From positions 33,902,214 to 33,966,213 of the forward strand of contig NC_080417.1 of assembly GCF_029873635.1 (NCBI RefSeq): a stretch of 64,000 nucleotides of DNA, given 5' to 3'. This stretch comes from Malania oleifera. Lineage: Eukaryota > Streptophyta > Magnoliopsida > Santalales > Ximeniaceae. Below, one piece after another: positions 1 through 12,279 of this stretch (its first letter is position 1; every line of letters starts with the position of its first letter). Both the position numbers and the translations under genes were made by a program. Below the pieces are notes generated by a model that saw nothing but the letters and a program-made list of their open reading frames with translations, was not told the DNA's origin and searched no databases.

Positions 1-1860
1 TTGCCTCGCTTGGTGATTAAGTGATCTTCCGTAATAAATCTTAAGGTGATGTTAAAATAAGAGACTCACTTTACTTGGCATGTATCTAGGCAAATGCTAG
101 AGCCAAGCTATAGTTGCCATTCAGGGACACCAAAAAGTGGTACAAATAATTACAGGTAGATATACTCAGGGAGCCAGCAGTACTTGTGGATGGTGAGAGT
201 TTACTCTGTGAGCTAGCGGAGATCGTGGATGGTGAGAGTTCGCTTTGTGAGATAGCGGGGACCGTGGATTGTGAGAGTTCTTGGTGTTTTGCTTTTTGTG
301 TATTTTATTGCTTTACTATCTTTGCCAATTATTTGTTGATTTATTTGGCGATTTAATTACTGGTATATTGGATTAAAATATAAAATTGGAATTTAGTGGT
401 TATATCTCTAGCCTATTATTATGTTTTATTTGTATAAGGTGGGAAAAACTATGCAAGTACTTTGTGCAACTTCACTTTTTCCGCAAATTTTTCCCAACAG
501 TTCCTAAGACACCTTGGCAATAATTCATTCGCCTCGCTTGGTGATTAAGTGATCTTCCGTAATAAATCTTAAGGTGATGTTAAAATAAGAGACTCACTTT
601 ACTTGGCATGTATCTAGGCAAATGCTAGAGCCAAGCGATAGTTGCCATTCAGGGACACCAAAAAGTGGTACAAACAATTCCAGGTAGATATATTCACGGA
701 GCCAGCGGTACTTGTGGATGGTAAGAGTTTACTCTGTGAGCTAGCGGAGACCGTGGATGGTGAGAGTTCGCTTTGTGAGATAGCGGGGACCGTGGATGGT
801 GAGAGTTCTTGGTGTTTTACTTTATTGCTTTACTATCTTTGCTAATTATTTGTTGATTTATTTGGCGATTTAATTACTGGTATGTTGGATTAAAATATAA
901 AATTGGAATTTAGTGGTTATATCTCTAGCCTATTGTTATGTTTTATTTGTATAAGGTGGGAAAAACTATGCAAGTACTTTGTGCAACTTCACTTTTTCCG
1001 CAAATTTTTCCCAACAATTCCTAAGAGACCTTGGCAATAATTCATTTGCCTCGCTTGGTAATTAAGTGATCTTCCGTAATAAATCTTAAGGTGATGTTAA
1101 AATAAGAGACTCACTTTACTTGGCATGTATCTAGGCAAATGCTAGAGCCAAGCGATAGTTGCCGTTCAGGGACACCAAAAAGTGGTACAAACAATTCCAG
1201 GTAGATATATTTACGGAGCCAGCGGTACTTGTGGATGGTGAGAGTTTATTCTGTGAGCTAGCAGAGACCGTGGATGGTGAGAGTTTGCTTTGTGAGATAG
1301 CGGGACCGTGGATGGTGAGAGTTCTTGGTGTTTTGTTTTTTGTGTATTTTATTGCTTTACTATCTTTGCTAATTATTTGTTGATTTATTTGGCGATTTAA
1401 TTACTGGTATGTTGGATTAAAATATAAAATTGGAATTTAGTGGTTATATCTCTAGCCTATTGTTATGTTTTATTTGTATAAGGGGGGAAAAACTATGCAA
1501 GTACTTTGTGCAACTTCACTTTTTTCGCAAATTTTTCCCAACAGTTCCTAAGACACCTTGGCAATAATTCATTCGCCTCGCTTGGTGATTAAGTGATCTT
1601 CCGTAATAAATCTTAAGGTGATGTTAAAATAAGAGACTCACTTTACTTGGCATGTATCTAGGCAAATGCTAGAGCCAAGCGATAGTTGCCATTCAGGGAC
1701 ACCAAAAAATGGTACAAACAATTCCAAGTAGATATATTCACGGAGTCAGCGGTACTTGTGGATGGTGAGAGTTTACTCTGTGAGTTAGCGGGGACCGTGG
1801 ATGGTGAGAATTCGCTTTGTGAGACAGCGGGGACCGTGGATGGTGAGACTTCTTCGTGAG
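1..1860. repeat. Tandem array of a ~525-bp unit (about 3.5 copies) with nested 39-bp repeats
   Basis: The block beginning GCCTCGCTTGGT recurs at about 3, 531, 1048 and 1575, giving spacings of 528, 517 and 527 bp. The short second unit lacks about 11 bp of a T-rich stretch. Each unit also contains two to four copies of a 39-bp module starting TGGATGGTGAGAGTT. The last unit breaks off near 1860 inside additional 39-bp modules. A short open frame recurs in each unit but has no ATG (it opens on TTG) and varies in length, so I treat the array as non-coding. No LTR primer site or transposase motif was recognised. It may be a local satellite or part of a larger element lying left of the window. Confidence 0.9.
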
Positions 1861-3050
1861 TCAGCGAGGACCGTGGATGGTAATGGGGATGTGTTCTAGG
1901 GGTTGAGTTGGCCGAACATCCAACTAATGCATAAAAGTCATGGCAGCATCCGGACTTTACCCTGATCAGCGAGACCTGAGGGCGGAAGACGTTGATCTGT
2001 AGGTTTGCTGCCGCACCAAGACGTCCGAAGAACTCGTTAGTGACTGGAGTTCCTATGTAATAAAAAAAAATGTTAGAATTAAATTATGATATTACGTTGC
2101 TAGAATTTCAATCCATCGTCCCCCCCCCCCCTCCTCCCGCTTTAAAAGAAAAGTAACTTAAACAAAATAAAATATTCTCTTACCATTCATAATGTTTTTT
2201 TGGCCCTTTTGGTAGGGAGTTAGATCTATCTTCTAAGTTCTACTACAACGGCGGCTATTTGTAAAGCCTAATTAAGACTTTTTATTAGTAGAGTAATTTT
2301 TGAACTCCGATTTTCTTAGATTAATATAAACACATCCAACGCATTGGGAAGGATATACATTGGATTTCTTTAAAAAAAAAAACACTATGAATGAGTTCTT
2401 TAATAACAATTGACAATCAGGAATAAAATTATTTCAAATTGCTAGAGATGAAATAATTATTTAGAGTTTGCAAATATAAATTTTATATTCTTGATTTAAT
2501 TTCATAATAATTTAGACAAAATTTAGCATAATTTCATATTATATTTTTCTTGAATTTGCATAAATAAATTAAATTCAAGATGCAAATTTTAAGATTTTAA
2601 AAATGGAAACAGAGTATATTTAGTTCGATTTGTTTGAACTGAGTTTATTAGTTTTAACCGTTTTATAGGAGATCCCATTTAATTTGCTCAATAATTAATA
2701 TTTTAGTAATATAGTGTTGCTTAATTTGAATCTTGCTCCTCCTTATGTAATATTGCATTATCATAAGAATATTTGTTTAGAAAAATTATTCCCATCATAT
2801 CTAATTTTCACAATTATATATTTACTTCACCTTAATTTTCATTTCTTATTCTACTCACTTAAAAAACATTTTTCTTGAAAAAAATTTGTTTATAAAAATT
2901 ATTCTCACCATATCTAATTTTGACACAAAAATAAATTTACTTCAACTTAATTTTCATTTCTTGTTCTTCTCACTTTCAGCTTATTTCTCTAAGCTTCATA
3001 AAAATATTTTTCTTCAGATAAATGGAATCAAATTAGGGCGACGCAGCTGC
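1861..3050. other. AT-rich intergenic spacer, no gene recognised
   Basis: The first 200 bases after the array are of mixed composition. The rest is AT-rich with homopolymer runs, including a poly-C/poly-T run near 2120. Segments near 2780-2830 and 2890-2960 resemble each other (both carry CATATCTAATTTT followed by TTACTTCA and TTTTCATTTCTT), suggesting a small local duplication. No coding potential is visible. Confidence 0.6.
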
Positions 3051-3310
3051 CTAAATAAGATAGTGGCGAGAACCCTTTCCCCATCCGCGGAATAATGGAA
3101 TATGCTTCCTTTCGGTGGCACCCCGCCTCCCCTAGTCGGTTACTTTCACGCAACCGGCGCGACGCGTCCGTAATTCCTGATCGAACCGCGCCCTTCCTTT
3201 GTCGAAGCCCTGAACCCTGACGTAAGCAAAATTTAGGAGGACCGGCCTCTATTAGCCGTTCTCCGTTACTACAAACCTCCGCTACGGTCTCCGGATTACA
3301 AAAAGGTCCG
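3050..3310 (+). promoter_or_regulatory. Probable promoter region of the pyrophosphatase gene
   Basis: A locally GC-rich island rich in CpG (about 3050-3300) sits directly upstream of the predicted 5' leader and contrasts with the AT-rich flanks. A TGACGTAA motif of the bZIP-binding type lies near 3218. No clear TATA box was found, as is common for housekeeping genes. The transcription start is inferred, not observed. Confidence 0.4.
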
Positions 3311-3387
3311 ACACATGTCCGTCTTCCTTGCCGTCCGATTCTAGTCGCCGAAATCGAACGGGCAGGCTCGGCCCGAGACCGACCGAT

Positions 3388-3425
<38 letters not shown>

Positions 3426-3939
3426 CGGAGGCTTTAAACGGCGCAGAGTGCTCATTTTTGCGGAGGAAGCAATCGGTGATTTCACATTTGCGGCTCTCTG
3501 TAAGTTGGCTACTTGGCTCTAATCTGATCTTTCTATGGCTCCTGAAAGCTTAGCTTAGCTTCAAATCTAGTTTTGATTCATTCGTGCCGTTCAGCTTGAA
3601 AAATTACAGAGGAATTGCTGTTATTTCTTCAGCGATCAGTGAGCGGTCTGTGTTTGGATTACTGTGCATTTACGATGTTTCTGATTTTTCTGTTTTAATG
3701 ATTTGCTGCTAGAGATTTCTCTCGCCGAGTGTCGATGGAGTGAGTTCATCTGTATGTGCGTGCGTGCGTGCGTGTGTATGTATGTGTTGCTATTTTTTTT
3801 TTTTTTTGGCTTATCGATGCATCTTTAATGGCAGTAACGTTTTTCGAGGCCTTTTCTACATTTATGGCCTCCTATGAGTTGAAATTTCTCAGGACATTGA
3901 TTTCCTCATCAATGGGACTTGTTGATTTTCATCTTAAGG

Positions 3940-3991
<52 letters not shown>

Positions 3992-4456
3992 GGAAACGCA
4001 CGCACGCGCGCACACGCACAAATTTCCCAGGACTCGTTGATTTCCTCGTCAATACTGTCTCTGTCTCACTTGTTTATTTCTAACCAATATATTCTTCATT
4101 CATTTTGATCTGACAGGTTGAGGACCTTAAGCAGGATTGTGTATGTTCACTTGTTATTAATTCTACCCTGTATTACAAACAATCTAAGTAATCCTTTCAT
4201 CTTTGGAATTTGAGAAGTGATTCTGTTTGCTGAAATAATTGTATTTGTGTCATCCAAATGATTTTGGTTCCTTGAGAGGATCGATTTTTCACTTAGTCAC
4301 TGTGATTTAGTTGTTGAAATCTGTTCATAAGATGTTCCAGGGATGTATCTTTTTGTTCATATGATTTTATTGATTACACGATATACCATTTGTTTTCCGG
4401 ATTTTGTAGCTTATGTGAGTTCATTTTTTGATTTTCTTTCATCATTTCAGGGAAAA
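3310..4456 (+). other. Predicted spliced 5' leader of the pyrophosphatase gene
   Basis: A strong donor (GTAAGT) at 3500 ends a leader exon containing a (GA)n tract at 3390-3422. A possible 24-bp second non-coding exon at 4117-4140 is flanked by GACAG and GTATGT. The acceptor TTTCAG at 4445-4450 opens the exon that carries the start codon at 4457. A long CT microsatellite (3942-3988) lies in the first leader intron. A 9-codon upstream frame (ATG at 3315, TAG at 3342) and an upstream ATG at 3386 are present. Exon borders are inferred from splice consensus only. Confidence 0.5.
3390..3422. repeat. (GA)n microsatellite in the pyrophosphatase leader
   Basis: About 16 uninterrupted GA units in the predicted first leader exon, immediately downstream of the ATG at 3386. 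Confidence 0.9.
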
Positions 4457-5452
4457 ATGGCTAACAATGATGGAGAAGCAGTTGGAAGGAATTCAACATT
4501 CCCTCCCGTAGCCCTCAATGAGCGAATCCTTTCTTCAATTTCAAGACGATCTATTGCTGCTCACCCATGGCATGACTTGGAAATTGGTACTCTTCCCATG
4601 AGCTTAATATTTTACATTCTGCCCTTCTATGAACAATATGTATTTGTAAATTAGTGGAATGTTAACTCACGTGACAAATAGACTTATCTTCTAAATGATT
4701 AATCTTTTTTTTTTTTTTTTGAATTTTTGCTTATACATGCAAGCATATGTAACCAATGTACATAGCATGTAAATTTTTTAATCCTCACGAGTTGAGAAGT
4801 TAATGCATGAGTGATGCTCTGATTTATGCAGGACCTGGTGCTCCAGCAGTTTTCAACTGTGTAAGTTTTGTTTTGTTTAATATGAATTGCTGAAAACTTT
4901 TTAGAGAAGTATTTTTTCTTGATTTATGTTCAGCCACTCATGTTTCATCTATGGAAAAGAATGAAACAGAAAAGGATTAGAGTAAAAATTTAATGAACAT
5001 GTAGAAATATTGACCAATTCAATACCTACATAAACAACAACAACAACAACAACAAAACCAAGCCTTAATCGCACTAAATGAGGTCGGCTATATGAATCCT
5101 TTTCCGTCAATTTATGCGATCATGGACCATTTCTTTTGATAGATTCAATGATATTAAATCCTTACTCATTATCTCCTCCCAATTCAATGCCTACATACCA
5201 AACATATAGTTGATATTTGGTCCATGAGCTTTCTTGCAATGTATGCATCTATAGTACTCATTTTGAAATACACCTTGGGGTTATGCATGCAGTGACGCAC
5301 AGAGCACATAAAAAAGAAAATAGTAGAAATCGAGAAGAACCCAGCGATTTACATGATTAAGTAGTGTTCCTACATCTTAAATGCTCCTCCAAAAGCTTCC
5401 ACTGTATTGTATACTACAACTGCCATGGGCTTCAATCCTCAGCTACAAGTAC

Positions 5453-5492
<40 letters not shown>

Positions 5493-8400
5493 ATATCTAT
5501 ATATATATTAGTGTTAAGCATATCGTCTTTTCTACGATAACTAGCAAAGGGATTTCCTAATCTCCCAATATCAGTAATCCTGCAGATAAGAGTCATAAGA
5601 GAGACAACCTTGGATACGATACGTGACCTCCCATTTTCATTTATAGCTTTTTGTAGAGTGCCAAGTGCTACACAACAATATGATGAAACTATGTGCTTGT
5701 TAAAAAATTCCCTCTCATTTACAAATTCAAAATTCAAGTGGATAATCCTTCTGCATTCAAACAGCTCCTAAATAGTACTTCAGGTGGGATTCATTGGTTC
5801 TCCATCTCCTACAAACACTACAATATCTTAGAGAACCTTGGTTGAGAATTTGTGTCTCTGTATATGCTGTGGTCTAGTGGAGGGTCATTCAAATATAACC
5901 ATTTTCCTTGTCATCTAAATGGAACCTAACCTCAAACTGCACACACACAGAGGCCCCACCCCCTCGCCCTGCCAAAAAAGAAAAAACTGATTGCAATTCT
6001 GACACAATCTGGTACCATTTGATGTGCTGCTCTCTTTTGCCTGAAATTCTTCTGCTTTATTTCTGCATTAGGTAGTTGAAATTGGAAAAGGCAGCAAGGT
6101 TAAATACGAGCTTGACAAGCAAAGTGGCCTCATAAAAGTAAGTTGTTTCTTGCTCCTTTTTCTGACTCCATTCCACAGAATCAATTCTGTATGTCACAGT
6201 TCAAATGCCTTATTTCTTATTGCAAGCTACCTTTATATTTAATCGTATATTTAGGATGAAGGGTTACTTCACTTTTGAAGATGCGATATGCTTGTCTCCC
6301 ACATTTTCAAGTTAGCTTTTTTAATTACTGGGATAAGTAGCTGAATGCTTGTGTGTCATTTCTAGTGTGAATAATGGGCACAGAAATCTGCAAGCATAGA
6401 TGTAGAATTATGCAGAAATTTAGACCATAGTTGTCACAACATAAAATAAAAGTCATGTCAAAAGTATCTAATGCTCTGGAAATTTGATGCATACCAATTA
6501 CATGACGAATGGAATGTCATCCTGCTCACTTCTTTATATACAGCATAGAATCAAGGTTTATGGTAAATACTATTTAAATATTCTATTTTATTGCATCCTG
6601 TTACGGATGGTCTTTCCTTTCAGTATGCATTCCTGTGCTTGACAGTCTAGGACATTTGCAATTGCATCAAGAGGCGGTCCTTTTATTAAATAAGGAGGAC
6701 ACGAAAATACTTGAAGCCAAAAAGAAGATGAAAACAGCTTTTAAAAGGCTTCGTTTTATTTTACATCAAGAAATGTTTTAAGAAGTTCAATTAGTTTCTT
6801 AAATAAAAAACTAGAAAAATCTAATTATTGTTATGTATCATTTGTGAATCATATGTATCATATTATGCACTGTCTGTCCACTATAAACTATTTTCAATAT
6901 GCGTGAGATATACAGGCAGGGAACAGTAAAATAATTTAGACAAAGATTAGAACAAATCTGTATCATTTTTGAATCATATGTATCATATTATGCATTGTCA
7001 GTCCACTATAAACTATTTTCAATATGTGTGAGATATGCAGACAGGGAACAGTAAAATAACCTAAACAAAGATTAGAACAAATCTGTAGCCACTTTCTCTA
7101 TTTCATTGAACTTTTAATTCTTTGTATGATGATGTTGAGCCGTGCCCAAAATTTTCGGGTTTTTTTTCTCTCTCCTCATAACTGATCATATCAGGTTTTG
7201 TTTGTATTCTTTTTGGAGTGCATAAGGTTCAAAATTTCAAAAAATCCAGTTTCATTTGGCAAGTTTGGTCTAAAGTGGCACTCAATCATAACGTAGCATT
7301 CATGAGAAATGCATGTATTGACCAATATGCAGCATGCAAAGATGTACAGATAAAATTATCCTTAGCACTGGTTTCCATGATGTCAACATAACTGGAGTGT
7401 ATTCTGTGAAGGTGAAACTGGATTCAATTAATCTTTAAAATTGTGCCAATGAACGCTACTTTAGAAAAAAAATTGAGCCATGGGTATGCACCCATGGTCT
7501 TAAATTTTTGTAATTTTGCCAAAATTTTGGTTTTTCAAACTTCAGGAAGCTTTGGAATAAAATCAGGTTTCTAATTCTGTAATTTCATCTGAAATTCCTG
7601 AAAATTTGAGAATCTTGGCCAAACTTTTGGATATACTGGCTGAAATTTCAGAAATTTAATATAAAAACTGAAAAAAGTAGCAAAATTTGGGCTGGTTTTA
7701 ATTTTGTTTCTAAATTATTCATCATCATTTATTTTAACAAATTTCCCTAAGTTTCATTCATAATTTCTATAATTTATTGTAAGTTTCACTATCAAATGCC
7801 ACTTAAAATATAGATCGAAATTTCCCAAATTTCATAAATTGAGACCCTCAAAATTTCCATCGAAATTAGACCTTGTGCATACCCTATTGTGCGAGTAGAG
7901 AGACCTGCTATTGGTTGGGTCCCACTATTGAAAACTCTATCCAGTTAAGTTCACTTGATTGAATAGTCATATTTATTAAATTTATGTACTTGTCGATGGA
8001 CATGGGAATATGATTCATTGAAAGTTTCTACATTTAAGATTTTTTCAATGAAAGTTCTATATATAAGATGTTTGCTACTTGCAATCATTATTCTATCGTG
8101 GATGCTTTGATTCTGTGTGCCATAGTAGCCGGTACCCACGTATTTTAGATTTATGTTTGCATTGGGGTAGATGATTCCTGATAATTGGGACAAGTATTGC
8201 TAAATGATCCTAAACCATCCAGTGCAATTTGCTTTTTTTATTTTGGGTGCCAACATCAACTCCAATCTTTGAATTTATGATTTGATTGTTTTTAAAGCTT
8301 TTGCAGAATTGGTCACAATTATTTTTTCCAGCATTGGTTTTTACAGTAGTCAGGCATGTATTCTTTTGTCCTAAACTTACACTGTATAATTTCCCAATTT

Positions 8401-10058
8401 CCAACATTGTTACTGCTTTGACATAAAAGACTCTGGGTTCTATTACTCTACACGAAGATGATGTCCTTATCTCGACATTACCTTTATACATTGCCCTAAA
8501 TATCATGACCTGATGTTGGTCCCACAAAACATGGTCTTGGGGTTTTGGTTGATATTAGCCTGACATTTCACCAATCTTTCAAACCTATTTTATTGTACTC
8601 AACAGTCGGATTTTTATCGTTATACTAGACTGCAGCACCTGTTTTAATGTAGGCATGATGTGCATTGATTTTATTATCTTGATGTCATCATGGTAACAAA
8701 ATAATGTCAAACTTCTCTATGTTATTAACATAAATAAGATTATTAATGAATGGAGCTTTTTCCGAATAGGTTGACCGTGTTCTGTATTCATCAGTTGTTT
8801 ACCCACACAACTATGGTTTCATCCCACGAACAATATGTGAAGATAGTGATCCTATGGATGTCTTAATACTGATGCAGGTGATTTATTTTTGGGACATAAC
8901 CTGACTCAATGGGTATTTAAGATCACTTCTTTTCAGCCAAGCTAATGAACTGAATTCTTGGAATTTTTCATTTTATAGGAGCCTGTGCACCCTGGCTCTT
9001 TCCTTCGTGCTCGTGCTATCGGATTAATGCCTATGATTGATCAGGTAAAAATTGTACTTTCTCCTATTAACAAACTTTGTATCTTTACTTCCTTCTGGGC
9101 TAGTTTAAGTGGATCTTAACTGAAGGTCATGAAGTGTTCTACTTGCTCAGATTCTGTTTCAAGTGAATCCTACATTGAACCTTTTTCCTTGTGATAATCA
9201 CGCCCTTACCTACCTCTGGGTTGAGAGCAGGAGGCAATTTTTGTGAAATGGTTTGGTGTATGAAATAACTAGAAATATAGCAAAACCTCTTTGAAAAAAA
9301 AAAAAAAAGAAAAAAATGAGAAAAATATTTCTTACCATTTTTTTATTGGATCATCTGATAAACACCTTTTAGCAAGTGTAATTAACTAGTTTCCTCATGG
9401 TAATATGAATATTGTTTCAGGGTGAAAGGGATGACAAAATAATTGCAGTTTGTGCTGACGACCCTGAATTCCGCCATTACACAGACATTAAGGAACTTCC
9501 TCCGCATCGTCTTGCTGAGATCCGCCGCTTCTTTGAGGACTGTATCCATTCTCATACATTAAAATTTCATCAATACTTATTTGCAGTCACGATTATTTAG
9601 TGTCTCACATTAACTGAGTAGGCAATCCCAAATTCATCTTGTAAGAATCCAGATGCATGGTCTGTGCAATTAAAAAAATGTTGCAGAAACATAGGGTAAT
9701 TAATTAGGTATAGTTCCTGAATGGATACTGTGATCTTTTATAGCCTTCACTCTCATAAATATGATTAGACAAAAAGAACGAGAACAAGAAAGTTGCTGTT
9801 GAGGACTTTCTACCAGCCTCTGCTGCCGTTGATGCCATCAAGTATTCTATGTAAGTTTTTAAAATCCCATGTATGAATCTAGGGACCGAAGTCATTTTCC
9901 CCCTTGTTTTAGATTTTATCCAGGACTGAATTGGCATTCAACCACTTCGACATGCAGATACATCTTCTCTAGTCTATCCCGTCATTCTTTCTTATATCCA
10001 TACTTCCTTCTGCAGGGACCTGTATGCTTCTTACATTGTTGAAAGCCTGAGGCAGTGA
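4457..10058 (+). CDS. PPA: Soluble inorganic pyrophosphatase (family I), eight coding exons
   Basis: Hydrolyses pyrophosphate to two phosphates (Mg-dependent), pulling biosynthetic reactions forward; plant enzymes of this length are mainly cytosolic. Coding exons: 4457-4586, 4832-4860, 6072-6137, 8770-8877, 8979-9044, 9421-9541, 9769-9850 and 10016-10058, all with GT-AG borders. They sum to 645 nt, i.e. 214 residues plus TGA, the usual plant length (about 210-220). The family signature DSDPMDV is at residues 100-106 in exon 4, preceded by [38 protein letters not shown] and the C-terminal DAIKYSMDLYASYI are also typical. There is no internal stop or frameshift and no obvious transit peptide after this ATG. 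Exon 2 is only 29 nt. The ATG was chosen because it gives the standard family N-terminus, but an in-frame upstream ATG exists at 3386. It is the only apparently intact gene in the window. Confidence 0.96.
5033..5178 (-). mobile_element. SINE/RTE-type retroposon remnant in PPA intron 2
   Basis: Read on the minus strand, the segment ends with AAGGCTTGG followed by a (TTG)n tail, and contains GCCGACCTCATTTAGTG. This resembles the shared 3' end of plant RTE LINEs and the SINEs they mobilise. It is flanked by 19-bp direct repeats, at 5014-5032 and 5179-5197, differing at one base, which are the target-site duplication. The insert is about 146 bp, so it is a short SINE or a 5'-truncated LINE. Confidence 0.8.
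5456..5510. repeat. (AT)n/(GT)n microsatellite in PPA intron 2
   Basis: Alternating AT units pass into about 13 GT units and then back to AT-rich sequence. Confidence 0.85.
6837..7088. repeat. 126-bp tandem duplication in PPA intron 3
   Basis: The block containing GAATCATATGTATCATATTA starts at 6845 and again at 6971, and both copies run to ACAAAGATTAGAACAAATCT. They differ at only a handful of positions, so the duplication is fairly recent. Confidence 0.93.
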
Positions 10059-10830
10059 CCTTGGCTGCTTGGACGTCACACCATCATGCGGACTGGCCTC
10101 TTCCTGCATACCCATCTGGAGACAACTTCTAATGCTCATCTTTTCTATGGAATTTAGTTGATGCCGAAAAAACATATATATAAATATCTTGAAGGATGTA
10201 ATTGGAGTTTTGTATATCATAATTTTAATTGTGCTCGTGTTGTTCTGTTTCACTGTTGGTTCAACTACTCATGGAATTTAGACGTTGCTGAAAAAGAAAT
10301 ATATATTTTAAGTTTGGAATTAGATTTTTGTATTTCATTGTTTCCTGTTGCAGGGTTTTGTGAGAAGTCTCTGGAGATGCTCCCTGCGGGAAATCGAACA
10401 CCTGTCCTACTTAGACACATACTTACGAATGGTTAGTAATGCGACTTCAGGTGAATTGAAGGTTATAGCTAGCCCATTCATTACTTTTCTTCTTCTTCGT
10501 AGAATCTATGATCTCATACCAATCACTTTTATGGCCTTTCCTCCCTGAACCATGGCCTACGAGTCAGGACAGTAGTAACCTTTGTATTGAGACTGGTCTT
10601 CCAAATTTAGTTCAGAAGTGTTCTACCTGCTTTATTGAATACGGTGGATGCCGTTTACACTTCAAATTCTCGCACCAAATTCATCCTCTCTGGTGTCATG
10701 TGTTAGTGCATCTTAATTATTTTGGAGAACCCAGTTTCAAAGAATTGACTGACAATCAGGAATAAAATATTGCACATCAGTTAGTATGAAACTAAGTAAT
10801 ATTTGTCCATGAAACCAATAATAAAGCCTG
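10059..10830 (+). other. 3' untranslated and downstream region of PPA
   Basis: No canonical AATAAA lies close to the stop. AATAAA occurs near 10762 and 10821. Two imperfect copies of a ~75-bp block (about 10150-10235 and 10270-10350; both carry ATGGAATTTAG then GAAAAA and ATATATA) form a local duplication. The piece at 10350-10740 has more balanced composition and is preceded by GTTGCAG, like a 3' splice site, so it could be an alternative 3' exon. I do not recognise a protein in it. Confidence 0.4.
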
Positions 10831-11737
10831 TGAAGTAATATGTTGAAAATGAAATTGAAAGAAAAGATTAAAAATACAACAGCATGCGCGCCCTTTCTGT
10901 TTAAAAAGGTAAAAGTAAGAAAAGAAAAGCTTATGCGAAAGGACATATATGAAAAGGACTTAAAGAATAGCCTTCTAAATTTCGTTATCCTGTAGTTAGG
11001 AGTTTGTGATTCAGACTTTATATTTGTTTTGATGTATATTTAGATAAAAAAAAAATATAATTTAAAAGTATATTGAATTTTGTTTAGCTCTATACAAATG
11101 AAATAAGATTGTGCATAGGAGCTTAAACTTTTATAAATTTAGATTAAATTTAATGCAATCTTATATTATATTTTACTTACAAATTCAAATTCAAAGTTTA
11201 AAAATAAGTTTGTAAAAAATAAGATAACTTTCCAATCTCTGAAGACTAATCTCCCTATTGAAGCATCCAATTCATATACTATTTCAATCAATTTTAGCAT
11301 AATACAGTGTTTCATAATATGAATTTTTAGATTTTAAATTTAAATTTGTTTGAATTAAATAAACTTTAATACATTATAATATTTTTATTTGAATCAAGAC
11401 AAACTTAAATTTAAAGGTCAAAATTCTACATTACGAACTGTCAAACAGTGGGAACCATTTTCATAAATATGTTAACCTTTGCAAACATCTCCATTAGTGT
11501 GTCATTATTTTTATTATTTTTTTTTTACTAAGCTTTCTGGCACGCATGTCTATTGTAATAATATTACCTTGTTCTTTATGGAGGCATTTTAATGACCAAA
11601 GATTGGGAATTTATGTTACATATTTGAAGTTTAAATAATTTTAAGAGAGTTGAAAAGAAGTACGAGATGAGATATGGAAAATAATATGAGATCAGAGATA
11701 GGATATTTCCCTTAACTCAAATTTAGGATATCTATAA

Positions 11738-11780
<43 letters not shown>

Positions 11781-12279
11781 TATTTTGTAAACCTAGTATC
11801 ACTCAAATCTACTTCGTTTGTAAGGTTCAAATAAACAGTAAAAAGCATAATTACAAGCATCAATATTTTGAAATTCAAATCAGTCGAAACTAGTCAACTT
11901 GAAAATTAAATCGACTACCATTCAATCTAACATTGAAAATCAAATAAAAAATGGTCCAAGTCCAAATAAGCATCAAGGTGGTAAATTTTTTTGTTAAAAA
12001 ATCTTTTTACAATTAAAAGTATAAACATATGTCACTTTTTTTTTCAAAAAAAAAAAAAAAAAAGTTGTTTTTTTTTTATAGAAATATTTAACATAATTAT
12101 ATATAAAATATGAAGATAAAATTAACGATTAATTAGTGTTTGAACCCAATTCATGCCCTTTGAAGCACCTTTTAGCCGAGTTATAAGCCTAATCGAGATT
12201 TTAATTTTATTATTTTTATATTTTACATATCATATAATATATATTTTATAAATATATTTAATATTATATATACATTATA
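10831..12279. other. AT-rich spacer with an (AT)n microsatellite
   Basis: Very AT-rich with many poly-A and poly-T runs. An (AT)n tract occupies about 11740-11780. No coding or RNA gene was recognised. Repeated AAATTTAAATTTG-like stretches near 11150-11430 could be MITE debris, but no terminal repeats were defined. Confidence 0.6.

Noticed and set aside
642..1383. Recurrent ~70-codon open frame in the 525-bp array as a small protein family
   Set aside because: It starts on TTG, the length varies between units and one unit shifts frame after a 1-bp loss; nothing suggests translation.
3282..3522. Arg-Glu and Ser-Leu repeat peptides on both strands around 3400
   Set aside because: They are translations of the GA/CT microsatellite. 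Only the frame from the ATG at 3386 is discussed, as a possible leader extension.
7951..8527. Two minus-strand open frames of 80 and 105 codons
   Set aside because: They lie wholly inside intron 3 of the pyrophosphatase, antisense, with no recognisable motif.
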